Of a stretch of DNA of 31,777 nt, positions 1 through 8,093 are shown one piece after another (position 1 is the stretch's first letter; each line of letters begins with the position of its first letter). The stretch is taken from the NCBI GenBank assembly GCA_021735285.1, contig JAIPHI010000003.1, forward strand, positions 1 to 31,777. Direction: 5' to 3'. Both the position numbers and the translations under genes were made by a program. The notes beneath the pieces are model-generated. The model was not told where the DNA came from. It saw only the letters and a program-made list of their open reading frames with translations, and did no database searches. Origin of the DNA: Fidelibacterota bacterium (GTDB taxonomy: Bacteria; Fidelibacterota; UBA2242; JAFGTP01).

Positions 1-234
1 AAATATATCCTTTAAATATAGTTAAAATCCAAAATAGACATCCTTATATCCTACCTGTCAATGTTGTCAAGAAAAGAAGTCAAAAGTAAAAAGTGCACAG
101 ACAGTTTATGCCAAAACAGAGATTTGAAGGAAAGTAACTGACTTTATTACACTATCAAGCAAATTTAACACATATCAGGCACACTGGCAGAAATCTTGTA
201 GAAATAATATATGTCAAAAAGGAGGTGTTTGAAA

Positions 235-522
235 ATGAATAATAATAGAAAATCAAAAGAACATACAAGAAGAGAAAAAGAAATGGGGCTCCAGATATAT
301 ATATTCGAACAGATACTTGATAAAAAGGTGAAATTTACAGACGCTAAAAATAATGAATTATTGTTACAGTTCATAAAAATCAATGGCGACCGTATAAGGA
401 AGTGGCTTGATTCCCTTTCTGATCATGAATTGAATATGAAATTCAAACAATTGCCTCATGAAATAAAAGCCTGCATTGATAGAAAAGACTTTACAAGTAT
501 GAACATATACGGAGCCGCCTAG
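235..522 (+). CDS. Small hypothetical protein (95 aa)
   Basis: I do not recognise this protein. It is short, charged and probably soluble. Its N-terminus is rich in Asn, Arg and Lys, its middle is a likely amphipathic helix, and it has no signal peptide, membrane segment or cysteine motif. An upstream in-frame ATG at 211 exists, but GGAGG at 221-225 lies 9 nt before the ATG at 235, so 235 is the better start. It stands alone: no neighbour lies closer than about 190 nt, and an intrinsic terminator follows 36 nt after the stop. The strong ribosome binding site plus dedicated terminator make a real gene likely. No function can be assigned. Confidence 0.7.
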   Translation: MNNNRKSKEHTRREKEMGLQIYIFEQILDKKVKFTDAKNNELLLQFIKINGDRIRKWLDSLSDHELNMKFKQLPHEIKACIDRKDFTSMNIYGAA

Positions 523-557
523 ATTAAAATCAATCTCACAAAGATAAGTTAAATTTT

Positions 558-594
558 AACCCGAGGATCTAATATTTTCTCGGGTTATTTTTTT
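558..594 (+). terminator. Rho-independent terminator
   Basis: An 8-bp perfect stem, AACCCGAG (558-565) with CTCGGGTT (579-586), is followed by a run of T. It lies just after the small gene ending at 522 and separates it from murB. Confidence 0.85.
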
Positions 595-713
595 CAATAT
601 TTTTTACAGAAATATTATCCGGAGAAATATCATTTATATTTTATTTTGAGAACTACTAAATTAAAGGTTAAGATAAAGAGCTATAAAATGTGATTGGATT
701 ATAATTTATTACT

Positions 714-1727
714 ATGCCTAACATCAAACAAAATTATTCCTTAAAGTCTCATAACACCTTTAATATCGCTGCAAAAACAAAATATTTTGTTGAATGCAAT
801 TCTATAGAAGAACTACAACAAGCAGTTAAACAATCTGAAACAGGCTTTGGCCCCAGATTAATAGTTGGATCTGGAAGTAACATCCTTTTTAAAGACGACT
901 ATAACGGCCTGATTATTCATCCCAATATTAAAGGCAAAAAGCTTCTTAAAGAAACGCATTCTTCTATCCAAATCAAAGTTTCCTGTGGTGAAAATTGGGA
1001 TGACTTTGTTGAGTATTGTGTTGAGAATAGCTATGGCGGACTTGAGAATCTTTCCTGGATACCGGGCAAAGTTGGGGCGGTCCCTATTCAAAACATAGGG
1101 GCTTACGGTGTGGAAGCTAAAGATTGTATTATAGAAGTAGAAGCTCTAAATATTACAAGTGGCGAAATTAAGACCTTTACAAAAGATGAGTGTGAATTTG
1201 GCTATCGAAATAGCATCTTCAAAAATGAATACAGAAGTAAGTATATAATCCTCGCCGTTACTTTCGAATTATCAAAGAATCCATCTCTAACTACAAACTA
1301 TGGAGCTATTCAAAAACATTTAAATAATTATCCAAAAAAGAATATAAAGACAGTCAGAAAAATCATAATTAATATTCGCAAAGAAAAACTCCCCGACCCT
1401 AATGAAATCGGTAATGCCGGAAGTTTTTTTAAAAATCCAATAGTAAACAGAGTGAAATTTGAGAACATCTACGATAATTTTCCTGCTATGCCCTATTATG
1501 AATTATCTCAAGATACTGTGAAAATACCGGCTGGCTGGATGATAGAAAAATGTGGCTGGAAAGGTAAGAGAATCGGTAATGCAGGAGTATATAATAAACA
1601 GGCCCTGATCTTAGTTAATTATGGTAATGCCACTGGCCAGGAAATATATGATCTTTCACAGCAAATCAAAGCTGATGTTAAAAAACAGTTTGGAATTACT
1701 TTAGAAGAAGAAGTAAATATTATTTAA
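714..1727 (+). CDS. murB: UDP-N-acetylenolpyruvoylglucosamine reductase, type I
   Basis: MurB reduces UDP-GlcNAc-enolpyruvate to UDP-MurNAc with NADPH and FAD, in the cytoplasmic phase of peptidoglycan synthesis. The 337-aa length matches the E. coli type (about 340 aa). The FAD domain shows NTFNI near residue 15, GSGSNIL near 62 and the SWIPGKVGAVPIQNIGAYG stretch near 115-130. The insert typical of type I is present. Catalytic residues seem intact: Arg in GYRNSIF (about R165), Ser in NAGSFFKNP (about S237) and the C-terminal Glu in LEEEVNI. No clear Shine-Dalgarno precedes the ATG, but the protein aligns from NxFNI onward, so the start is reasonable. It appears monocistronic. A dispersed repeat begins at the base after its stop codon. 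Confidence 0.95.
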   Translation: MPNIKQNYSLKSHNTFNIAAKTKYFVECNSIEELQQAVKQSETGFGPRLIVGSGSNILFKDDYNGLIIHPNIKGKKLLKETHSSIQIKVSCGENWDDFVEYCVENSYGGLENLSWIPGKVGAVPIQNIGAYGVEAKDCIIEVEALNITSGEIKTFTKDECEFGYRNSIFKNEYRSKYIILAVTFELSKNPSLTTNYGAIQKHLNNYPKKNIKTVRKIIINIRKEKLPDPNEIGNAGSFFKNPIVNRVKFENIYDNFPAMPYYELSQDTVKIPAGWMIEKCGWKGKRIGNAGVYNKQALILVNYGNATGQEIYDLSQQIKADVKKQFGITLEEEVNII

Positions 1728-1889
1728 AGCGATTTGCAAAAGTTTTGTCTGATGTAGCATAACTATCCTTAGTTGTGGATTTTCCTGAAGCCTTCAATAG
1801 GCTGAAGGAAAAAATAGATATAAATAGTATTGATGACAAATAATATCAGACAACGTATATAAAAATCGCTATAACCGGCTTTAAAAAAT
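1728..1889 (+). repeat. Dispersed repeat, copy A, with conserved hairpin
   Basis: Bases 1728-1819 match 11250-11341 with 5 differences in 92 positions by my reading. Similarity then continues more weakly, with an indel, to about 1889. Inside is a hairpin at 1780-1812: a 7-bp outer stem (TTTTCCT/AGGAAAA), tandem GA/GA mismatches, a 5-bp inner stem (AGCCT/AGGCT) and the loop TCAAT. One frame reads FPEAFNRLK, but both copies share the same upstream stop codon, so it could be a decayed coding fragment or a non-coding element. The repeat starts directly after the murB stop codon. Confidence 0.8.
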
Positions 1890-1927
1890 CAAAAAAGGGG
1901 AGCAAGCTTTAATCACCACCCCCCTTT
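1885..1927 (-). terminator. Probable terminator of the glnB-amtB-porin operon
   Basis: AAAGGGG at 1894-1900 pairs with CCCCTTT at 1921-1927 around a 20-nt loop. Read on the minus strand, the stem is followed by a T-rich run. It lies about 40 nt beyond the stop of the porin gene. The loop is long, so confidence is moderate. Confidence 0.55.
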
Positions 1928-1964
1928 CCCTCAAAATCATCACTTTGATAATCATTAACAAATA

Positions 1965-2612
1965 TTAAAGAGATATTCCAAAGGTCAAAAATGAGGTTCT
2001 TTGATCTGGATTTATTATATAAGCAGCCGAATATTTATTTTTTGATACACTAAGGCCGATATTTACTACTGCCAAATCACCATCACTACTATAAAATCCA
2101 TCTCCGACACCAGCAAATACTGAAGCACTGACATCATCTTTTTCATAAAAGCCATAGCCCAGTTCAGCATATTTTGAGTTATCCGGATCATTGCCAGCTA
2201 CATTTGCAGCAGCCAAAATACTGAATCCTGCAACTTCAAGCCCTGCACTCAACTCGATAGTATGACCACCATTTTCTCCAAATTCATCAATCTGATCATC
2301 ACCAGTATAGTCGGGGAAAAAATAATCAGTAATAGTGAAACTCATAAATTCATAAGTATAGGTCATGTAGATGTCATTCTCATTTCCAGCTGGAGCACCG
2401 TTCACAGACCAGGATCCCCAGGCCCCTATCTCAAGTGGTCCCTCTGAATAGGCTAAATAGGGCTGGATAGCAGCAGAGTTGCCAAAATCCGTTCCTCGCC
2501 ATACATAACGGTTGTAGATATCTGTTCCAAGACTAAATTCACCTGCAAAAATAAATGTAGATAAAATTAATATAAAATTTATTATCACTACTTTTTTAAA
2601 AAAGTTCAACAT
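1965..2612 (-). CDS. TorF-type putative outer-membrane porin (Gcw_chp family)
   Basis: This is a predicted outer-membrane beta-barrel of 215 aa. Residues 1-23 form a signal peptide (basic start, hydrophobic core, cut near FAG). The mature part is short alternating strands rich in Gly, Tyr and Asp. It opens with the family-like EFSLGTDIYNRYVWRG stretch and ends in an aromatic/hydrophobic strand (FLTFGISL), as barrel proteins do. AAGGAG precedes the ATG. It is the third gene behind glnB and amtB, 37 nt after amtB. From memory, TIGR02001/TorF-type proteins are often found beside glnK-amtB in proteobacteria, so a role in passage of small nitrogen compounds across the outer membrane is an inference. 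No substrate is shown. Confidence 0.75.
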   Translation of the reverse strand: MLNFFKKVVIINFILILSTFIFAGEFSLGTDIYNRYVWRGTDFGNSAAIQPYLAYSEGPLEIGAWGSWSVNGAPAGNENDIYMTYTYEFMSFTITDYFFPDYTGDDQIDEFGENGGHTIELSAGLEVAGFSILAAANVAGNDPDNSKYAELGYGFYEKDDVSASVFAGVGDGFYSSDGDLAVVNIGLSVSKNKYSAAYIINPDQRTSFLTFGISL

Positions 2613-2649
2613 TTTACTCTCCTTGCTAATGATTATAGATAATTAATTA

Positions 2650-3999
2650 TTATTGAGTGGTAAAGATCTGAAATCCGCTATAACCTTCCATTCCATGTTC
2701 GCCAATATCAAGACCTTGCAATTCTTCTTCACGGGTTACTCTCAGACCTATTGTAGATTTTATACCATAAAAAAGGATCAAACCTAAACCAAAAGCCCAG
2801 AAAAAAGCTGTAACGACACCTAAAGCCTGGACACCGAGCAGCTGTAAACCGCCGCCATAGAATAGGCCACCATCAACAGCAAAGAGACCTACAGCAAGCG
2901 TTCCAAAAGCACCGCATACACCATGGACACTAACAGCTCCGACTGGATCATCGACTTTGAAGACATGGTCTATGAAATGCACACTGAGAACTACCAAAAC
3001 ACCAGCCATTAACCCTATTATAATAGAGCCAATTGGAGACACTGAGGCACACCCGGCAGTAATAGCTACTAATCCTGCTAAAGCGCCATTCAAAGCCATT
3101 GAACCATCGGGCTTTGCATACATTTTCCAGGCTGTAAGCATAGCTGTAATTGCCCCAGCTGCAGCAGCCAAATTGGTCGTAACAGCAATCCTTCCGATAT
3201 TTCCATCGCCAAAAGTTGTACTGCCGGGATTGAAACCAAACCAACCAAACCAGAGTATAAATACACCCAGAGCAGCAATTGTTATATTATGGCCGGGTAT
3301 AGCCTTTGCTTACCCATCAGGTCCATATTTTCCGATTCTAGGACCTAAGACAATAGCACCGGCAAGAGCAAGCCAGCCACCAATCGAGTGCACAACTGTA
3401 GAGCCCGCAAAATCATTGAATCCTAAATTTTCTAACCAACCACTACCATCCAATAGTGAGCCCCAGGCCCAGGAACCAAATATCGGATAGATCAAAGCAC
3501 AGATGAAGACACTATAGGCCAGATAACCTGTGAATTTGGTACGCTCAGCCATAGAACCGGAAACGATCGTAGCAGCTGTACCGGCGAAGACTGTCTGGAA
3601 AATTAAAAATGTCCAATCCCAATCTGCTCCCATGACATCAGAACCAAGCATTAGAAAGCGGGAAGTTCCGAACAAACCATTAGTCTCTCCAAACATTAAT
3701 CCAAATCCCAGGATAAAGAAGGAAAGGGTTCCAATTGAAAAATCCATCAGGTTCTTCATCACAATGTTGACAGTATTTTTGGCTCTTGTAAAGCCACTTT
3801 CCACCATTGCAAAACCGGCCTGCATAAAAAAGACTAAAAAGGCTGCAATAGCAGTCCAAACTATATTAATGTTGTGTTGCAATGTCTCCGCAAGTTTTGA
3901 TACTTCCTGTTCGCCACTCCCCCCATAGATCGAAGTAATCGTCAATAGAAATAGAGTTATAATCAGTTTATACTTGTGTTTTATTATTAATTTCTTCAT
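2650..3999 (-). pseudogene. amtB: Ammonium transporter amtB interrupted by an in-frame TAA
   Basis: This encodes an Amt/Rh-family ammonium channel of the inner membrane. One reading frame spans 449 codons, but codon 230 (3310-3312) is TAA. Up to that point the protein has a cleavable-type signal peptide, the Amt stretch QAGFAMVESGF, and FNDFAGSTVVHSIGG with the conserved Asp (196) and first pore His (204). After the stop the same frame continues with AIPGHN, helix 6 and the second pore His in SVHGVCG (359). The likely lost codon is Lys (AAA). No ATG, GTG or TTG occurs between the stop and helix 6, so re-initiation could not rebuild the second half. The start at 3999 follows GAGG with 6-nt spacing; the longer upstream frame overlaps glnB and lacks Amt sequence. 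It may be a true nonsense mutation, a sequencing error or readthrough. Confidence 0.85.
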
Positions 4000-4033
4000 T
4001 TTTTTCCTCATTTTATTTGTATTGAATTTATAA

Positions 4034-4375
4034 TTAGCCAATTGCTTTGTGGCCTTTTTCTCCTGTACGAATCCGAATACATTCTTCCAAATCCTGGATA
4101 AATATTTTGCCATCACCGATTTCGCCCGTGCGGGCTCCCGCAATGATACCCTCCACAGTTTTTTCTACAAAGTTTTCATTCACGGCGATTTCAAGGCGGA
4201 TTTTTTTAAGAAGATTCACTTCCATCTCATTACCACGATAGGTTTCGTGATAACCCTTTTGTTGTCCGCAGCCAAGTGCGTTTGTTACGGAAATTTTGAA
4301 AATTTCCCTATCATACAATTCTTGTTTTACATCATTCAGTTTCTCAGGCTGAATGTAAGCTGTGATAATTTTCAT
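4034..4375 (-). CDS. glnB: Nitrogen regulatory protein P-II
   Basis: P-II is a cytoplasmic trimer that reads 2-oxoglutarate and ATP/ADP and, in this gene pairing, gates the ammonium channel. The 113-aa product starts MKIITAYIQP. It carries the T-loop signature KGYHETYRG, with the Tyr that can be uridylylated in some lineages, and the C-terminal RTGEKG that contacts nucleotide. GAGGT with short spacing supports the ATG at 4375 over an in-frame ATG 12 nt upstream that overlaps the Shine-Dalgarno. It heads the operon, 34 nt before amtB, as glnK does in many bacteria. glnB and glnK cannot be separated by sequence alone. A sigma-54-like element lies about 60 nt upstream. Confidence 0.93.
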   Translation of the reverse strand: MKIITAYIQPEKLNDVKQELYDREIFKISVTNALGCGQQKGYHETYRGNEMEVNLLKKIRLEIAVNENFVEKTVEGIIAGARTGEIGDGKIFIQDLEECIRIRTGEKGHKAIG

Positions 4376-4436
4376 TTTTGACCTCATTAGTTTTGTTTAA
4401 ATAATTCTGGATCCAGATAATACGTTTTTAATTAAA

Positions 4437-4451
4437 TCAACTTATGTGCCA
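4437..4451 (-). promoter_or_regulatory. Sigma-54-like (-24/-12) promoter of glnB-amtB
   Basis: Read on the minus strand: TGGCAC, 5 nt, TTGA. This matches the sigma-54 consensus TGGCAC-N5-TTGC with correct GG-to-G spacing and only the last base changed. The predicted start is near 4425, about 50 nt before glnB, which fits nitrogen control of P-II/Amt genes. An inverted TGCCA/TGGCA pair at 4594-4613 could be an upstream activator site, but this is weak. Confidence 0.55.
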
Positions 4452-4953
4452 GCAATATAAACCACATCATAAGTCGATAATTAATAAAACCATATATAGG
4501 GTAATTAAATTATATTTGATCAACAATATTGTAGTGCGTATTTATTATCTTACATAATTGAAGCAAAAATAATTATCACAATATTAAATATATTGCCATG
4601 TTGCACTCTGGCATCCACGAAAGCCAAATATATAAACCAGAGCTTTTGAATTAAAGAAGCCTTCTCTGCCCCCCCCAGAAAAGCAGAGGCACTACAACGA
4701 CCCGGCCACATTTACTACAAATTTGTTGGAAGGGAATATTACAATTCAATATTGTAGGGTTTTGGTTAGAATATAATATAGGGTCTTCAAAATATTTGGT
4801 GCGTTAATATAAAGCATGAAACGGAATTAGATGTAGATCAATTTTAGCCTGAATTATGTTTAAGCATATCTGATATATTGAACGGTTACTTACATTCCAC
4901 TATGAATTGGGGGAATATTCTTGGATTCTAAGAAAGTATGACAATGAGATTAG

Positions 4954-4996
4954 CACCATGCCTCGCAAGAGATGCCTTTGGCGCTTCAGCATGGTG
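4954..4996. repeat. Inverted repeat CACCATGC/GCATGGTG
   Basis: Perfect 8-bp arms at 4954-4961 and 4989-4996 enclose 27 nt. Its composition (GC-richer than the flanks) and the reverse-strand reading GAAGCGCCAAAGGCATCTC resemble REP-like intergenic repeats seen in several phyla. That resemblance is from memory and unverified. Confidence 0.4.
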
Positions 4997-5019
4997 AAAG
5001 GAGGAAAACCCCAACAAAT

Positions 5020-5060
5020 AAAGAGCCTGCGTCAGCAGGCTCTTTGAAACCCTTTTTATT
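5020..5060 (+). terminator. Orphan terminator-like hairpin
   Basis: AAAGAGCCTGC (5020-5030) and GCAGGCTCTTT (5035-5045) form a perfect 11-bp stem with a GTCA loop, followed by a T-rich but interrupted tract. No gene precedes it on the plus strand, so it could end a small untranslated RNA or be a remnant. Confidence 0.55.
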
Positions 5061-5406
5061 TTTAATTTCCAGGTTCAACAAGTTGCTGGGGAATTGGGCA
5101 TTGATTATTAGAAGATGGGTTAATAGAAAAAGAGAATTTTGAATATCGAATTATGAATTTGCAATTTGCAATTTTGTCATCCTGAAATAGGCTGACACTT
5201 TCCAAAGAAGGAAAACTATGCTAACTATTGCCCGTAGAATATCAGTCACGAACCATTATATTTGAGAGCAATGTTGTCTTCTGATTGTAAAAATTTATTA
5301 TATCCGCACTAGACTTTTTGAAGATCCATAATATATTTAGGAGAGTTATTTAAAAATATTATAGTGATTCTGAAAATATTTGTCTTTAATGATAAAAATA
5401 GGCTAT

Positions 5407-5445
5407 AAAAAAATTCCCTATTACCTTTCAAAAGTAATAGGGAAT
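5407..5445 (-). terminator. Rho-independent terminator of the flavoprotein gene
   Basis: A 12-bp perfect stem, ATTCCCTATTAC (5413-5424) with GTAATAGGGAAT (5434-5445), is followed on the minus strand by a run of T (complement of 5407-5413). It lies 80 nt after the stop of the flavoprotein gene. Confidence 0.8.
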
Positions 5446-5525
5446 ATATTAAAATTATGTTATATAGATATCAATTTTATCTTTCCACTTTAAATCGCTG
5501 GAAAGGTGGAATTGATTTCCAGTTA

Positions 5526-6104
5526 TCAAGTACTAATTGTATTCATCACCCTTTTACCAATATTCCGGGCATCTTCAATTGCACGGGCATCTTCAAATAC
5601 TTTTTGTTTACCCGCGACTCCCTGATGACCAACATCACCACCTTTGACACCATTACCAACAATCGTCATACCTTGCACAAGCAACATATCATGAAGAGCG
5701 CGAAGGGTTGTTTCCTGCCCGCCATAGGTAGAAGCTCCCACTGAAATTGCCGCTCCGACTTTACCTACTAGAGCATGTTCAGTCCGCACAGCCCGGGACA
5801 TATCCCAGATAGCTTTTAACTGCGCACTGACTGTTCCAAAATAGACCGGACTGGCTAAAATAATACCGTCACCGGAAGAGAATTTATCAAAGACTTTTTC
5901 CAATTTTTTCCCTGTGTAGCAGCTTGTATTACAAGGACTGGAACAATGCACACAAAAAGGTACATCCTGGTCATCCAGAACTTGCATGGCATCAAAAATC
6001 TCAATTTCAGCACCTTCTTTTTCACATGCATCCAAAGCCTTCTCGAGAAGAAAACGAGTATTGCTCTTTTTTCTCGGACTTCCATTAATTCCAAATATTT
6101 TCAT
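5526..6104 (-). CDS. Iron-sulfur flavoprotein / NADPH-dependent FMN reductase family
   Basis: This is a cytoplasmic flavodoxin-fold redox protein of 192 aa. The N-terminal GINGSPRKKSNT is the FMN-phosphate loop of the NADPH-dependent FMN reductase family. SPVYFGTVSAQLKAIWD near residue 95 and the GAST.GGQE loop near 135 are typical. Cys51, 54, 58 and 62 in CVHCSSPCNTSC form a compact cluster like the [4Fe-4S] motif of archaeal iron-sulfur flavoproteins, although the spacing (CX2CX3CX3C) differs slightly. GGAG lies 7 nt before the ATG at 6104; longer in-frame starts overlap that site. It is monocistronic with its own terminator. A role in electron transfer or oxidant detoxification is inferred; the natural partner is unknown. 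Confidence 0.85.
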   Translation of the reverse strand: MKIFGINGSPRKKSNTRFLLEKALDACEKEGAEIEIFDAMQVLDDQDVPFCVHCSSPCNTSCYTGKKLEKVFDKFSSGDGIILASPVYFGTVSAQLKAIWDMSRAVRTEHALVGKVGAAISVGASTYGGQETTLRALHDMLLVQGMTIVGNGVKGGDVGHQGVAGKQKVFEDARAIEDARNIGKRVMNTIST

Positions 6105-6249
6105 TATATTCTCCATATAAATTTTCATTAACAATCGGCTAATAAGATAATATTTTAAAACTTTGTTACCAAATAATTATTTATTGAATTTTCCATTATT
6201 TATAATCATATTTTATCTGGAATTAATAACCAAAGAGAGGAGATTGAGT

Positions 6250-7941
6250 ATGAGTCAGAGTAAAAGGCTTATTTTTTTTATAAGTATATTAGCTGGAATC
6301 TTTATCTTTATCACAGGCTGTACAAAAGAAAAAATAATTAAGGAGAAAGCATCAGTGGATTATGTAAAAAGTGAATTGGACAAACTGGTTCCGGTCGAAG
6401 TTGAATACGACCTCTCGCAATTATCAGATAAAGAACAAAAAGTCATTGCAAAACTAGTCCAGGCAGGCAAACTAATCGACGAACTTTTTCTCCTTCAAGT
6501 TGATCCGGATAATTTAAAGATAAGAGAAGAACTGCAAGAGTCTGAAGAACAAAACGGCAAACATTATTTAAAAATGTTTAATATCATGTTCGGTTCCTGG
6601 AACCGTCTGGATGAGAACCATCCATTTTTGAATAATGAACCCAAACCCAAAGGAGCCGGTTACTATCCGGAAGACCTTACTAAAAAGGAATTCCAGCAAT
6701 TTGTCAAAAATAATCCTGACAAAGAGGAAATACTTACCAGCCATTTCACACTTGTCAGAAGGCAAGGAGATGAATTGCAGGCCATTCCCTATCATGAAGC
6801 ATACAGAGATAGAGTTAAAAAAATAAGTAAATTGCTAAAAGAAGCGGCCCAGATCACGGAAGACCCAACTCTTAAGACTTATTTAAAGCTGCGAGCAAAA
6901 GGTTTCCTCACGGACGATTATTATGATAGTGATATGGCCTGGATGGATCTGAATGGAAATCTGGAAGTGGTTATCGGCCCTTATGAAGTTTACGAGGACC
7001 AACTCTTTTCATATAAAGCTGCTTATGAAGCCTTTATCTGCGCAGTTGATCAGAAAGCCAGTCAACAGTTAGCCGAGGTTGGTAATTATTTGAACTCAAT
7101 GGAAGACAATCTACCAATTCCTGATGAACATAAAAATTTCGGTCGTGGTTCGGAATCTCCTATCAAAGTTGTCCAGGAAATTTTCTCAGCCGGTGATACC
7201 AAGGCCGGAGTCCAGACCATTGCCTTTAATCTTCCTAATGATGAAAGAGTTAGAGAAGCCAAAGGCTCTAAAAAGGTCATGTTGAAAAACGTTATCAGAG
7301 CAAAATTCGACAAAATATTAAAACCTATCGCAGCCAAAGTAGTAGGAGATAAAGAACTCGACCAGGTTACTTTTGATTCCTATTTTAATCATATTCTAAT
7401 GCATGAGGTTAATCATGGTCTGGGGCCGGGGCAAATTACATTGGAAGACGGAACCGAAACAACAGTGAGCGACGAATTAAAGGAATTGTATCCTACTGTT
7501 GAGGAGTGTAAAGCCGATATTTTGGGTATGTATAATTTATTATATTTAATGGACCAGGGAGTTTTTGAGAAAAATGTATTTTCAGCCTATGCAACTTATT
7601 TAGGCGGTATGTTTCGTTCTATAAGATTTGGTATTGGTGAAGCCCACGGCGGCGGTATTGCGATCCAGTTTAATTATCTTGTGGATAAAGGCGCTATTTA
7701 TCAAGGCGACGATGGAAAATTGCATGTAAATTCTGATAAAATGGAAGATGTTATTAAAGACCTTTCACACAAAGTGCTCATGATTCAGGCCAAAGGCGAT
7801 TATCAAGCAGCTAAACAACTAGTTGATAAATATGTCAAAATAACACCTCTTATAGAAGAATATATTAACAAACTTAGGGAGCTGCCTGTTGATATTGATC
7901 CTGAATTCCCGGCTGCTAAAGAAGCCTTAAGTGTGAAATAA
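6250..7941 (+). CDS. Dipeptidyl peptidase III, lipoprotein (peptidase M49)
   Basis: This is a zinc exopeptidase that removes dipeptides from the N-terminus of short peptides. The 563-aa product begins with a lipoprotein signal (hydrophobic core, lipobox ITGC near residue 24), so it should be anchored outside the cytoplasm. The zinc site is HEVNH at 385-389, followed by the M49 second motif EECKAD with Glu418/419. Most M49 enzymes have a hexapeptide HEXXGH. The pentapeptide HEXXH version is known from Caldithrix abyssi and relatives. The start at 6250 follows GAGAGGAG; an upstream in-frame ATG at 6163 lacks a Shine-Dalgarno and would bury the signal peptide. It is monocistronic with a terminator. 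It would suit growth on peptides. Confidence 0.9.
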   Translation: MSQSKRLIFFISILAGIFIFITGCTKEKIIKEKASVDYVKSELDKLVPVEVEYDLSQLSDKEQKVIAKLVQAGKLIDELFLLQVDPDNLKIREELQESEEQNGKHYLKMFNIMFGSWNRLDENHPFLNNEPKPKGAGYYPEDLTKKEFQQFVKNNPDKEEILTSHFTLVRRQGDELQAIPYHEAYRDRVKKISKLLKEAAQITEDPTLKTYLKLRAKGFLTDDYYDSDMAWMDLNGNLEVVIGPYEVYEDQLFSYKAAYEAFICAVDQKASQQLAEVGNYLNSMEDNLPIPDEHKNFGRGSESPIKVVQEIFSAGDTKAGVQTIAFNLPNDERVREAKGSKKVMLKNVIRAKFDKILKPIAAKVVGDKELDQVTFDSYFNHILMHEVNHGLGPGQITLEDGTETTVSDELKELYPTVEECKADILGMYNLLYLMDQGVFEKNVFSAYATYLGGMFRSIRFGIGEAHGGGIAIQFNYLVDKGAIYQGDDGKLHVNSDKMEDVIKDLSHKVLMIQAKGDYQAAKQLVDKYVKITPLIEEYINKLRELPVDIDPEFPAAKEALSVK

Positions 7942-7961
7942 TTGTTGTTAAATATAGGATC

Positions 7962-8001
7962 AGCGGTGTTGAATTGTAACATTATCAGCACCGCTTTTTT
8001 A
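7962..8001 (+). terminator. Rho-independent terminator
   Basis: AGCGGTG (7962-7968) pairs with CACCGCT (7989-7995), extended by TGA/TCA after one mismatch, then a run of T. It follows the DPP III stop by 20 nt. Confidence 0.85.
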
Positions 8002-8093
8002 TTACAAATATACAAGATCAACTTTTTATGAGTCCAGCATATAAGGATTTAAAAAATTTAGACTTGCACCGTTTTTTTTTATTAAAACAAATA

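Larger units (their letters stand above)
4452..5402. other. Gene-free interval (about 950 nt)
   Basis: I see no ORF with a ribosome binding site or a recognisable protein, and no tRNA, 6S, SRP RNA or tmRNA. It contains an 8-bp inverted repeat (4954-4996), a terminator-like hairpin (5020-5045), a weak CTCTGC/GCAGAG pair (4664-4688), a run of 8 C (4669-4676) and a fragment beginning GTCATCCTGAA near 5176 that resembles common intergenic repeats. Confidence 0.5.

Noticed and set aside
2650..3171. Separate gene for the C-terminal half of the ammonium transporter
   Set aside because: The only early start is a TTG inside helix 7 without a Shine-Dalgarno. The frame is continuous with the upstream half apart from one TAA, so a single interrupted gene fits better.
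2957..3490. 177-codon plus-strand frame opposite amtB
   Set aside because: It is the mirror of conserved Amt codons, with no ribosome binding site and no recognisable protein.
4590..4700. Small structured RNA such as 6S or SRP RNA
   Set aside because: Only short isolated inverted repeats; none of the conserved loops of those RNAs could be found on either strand.
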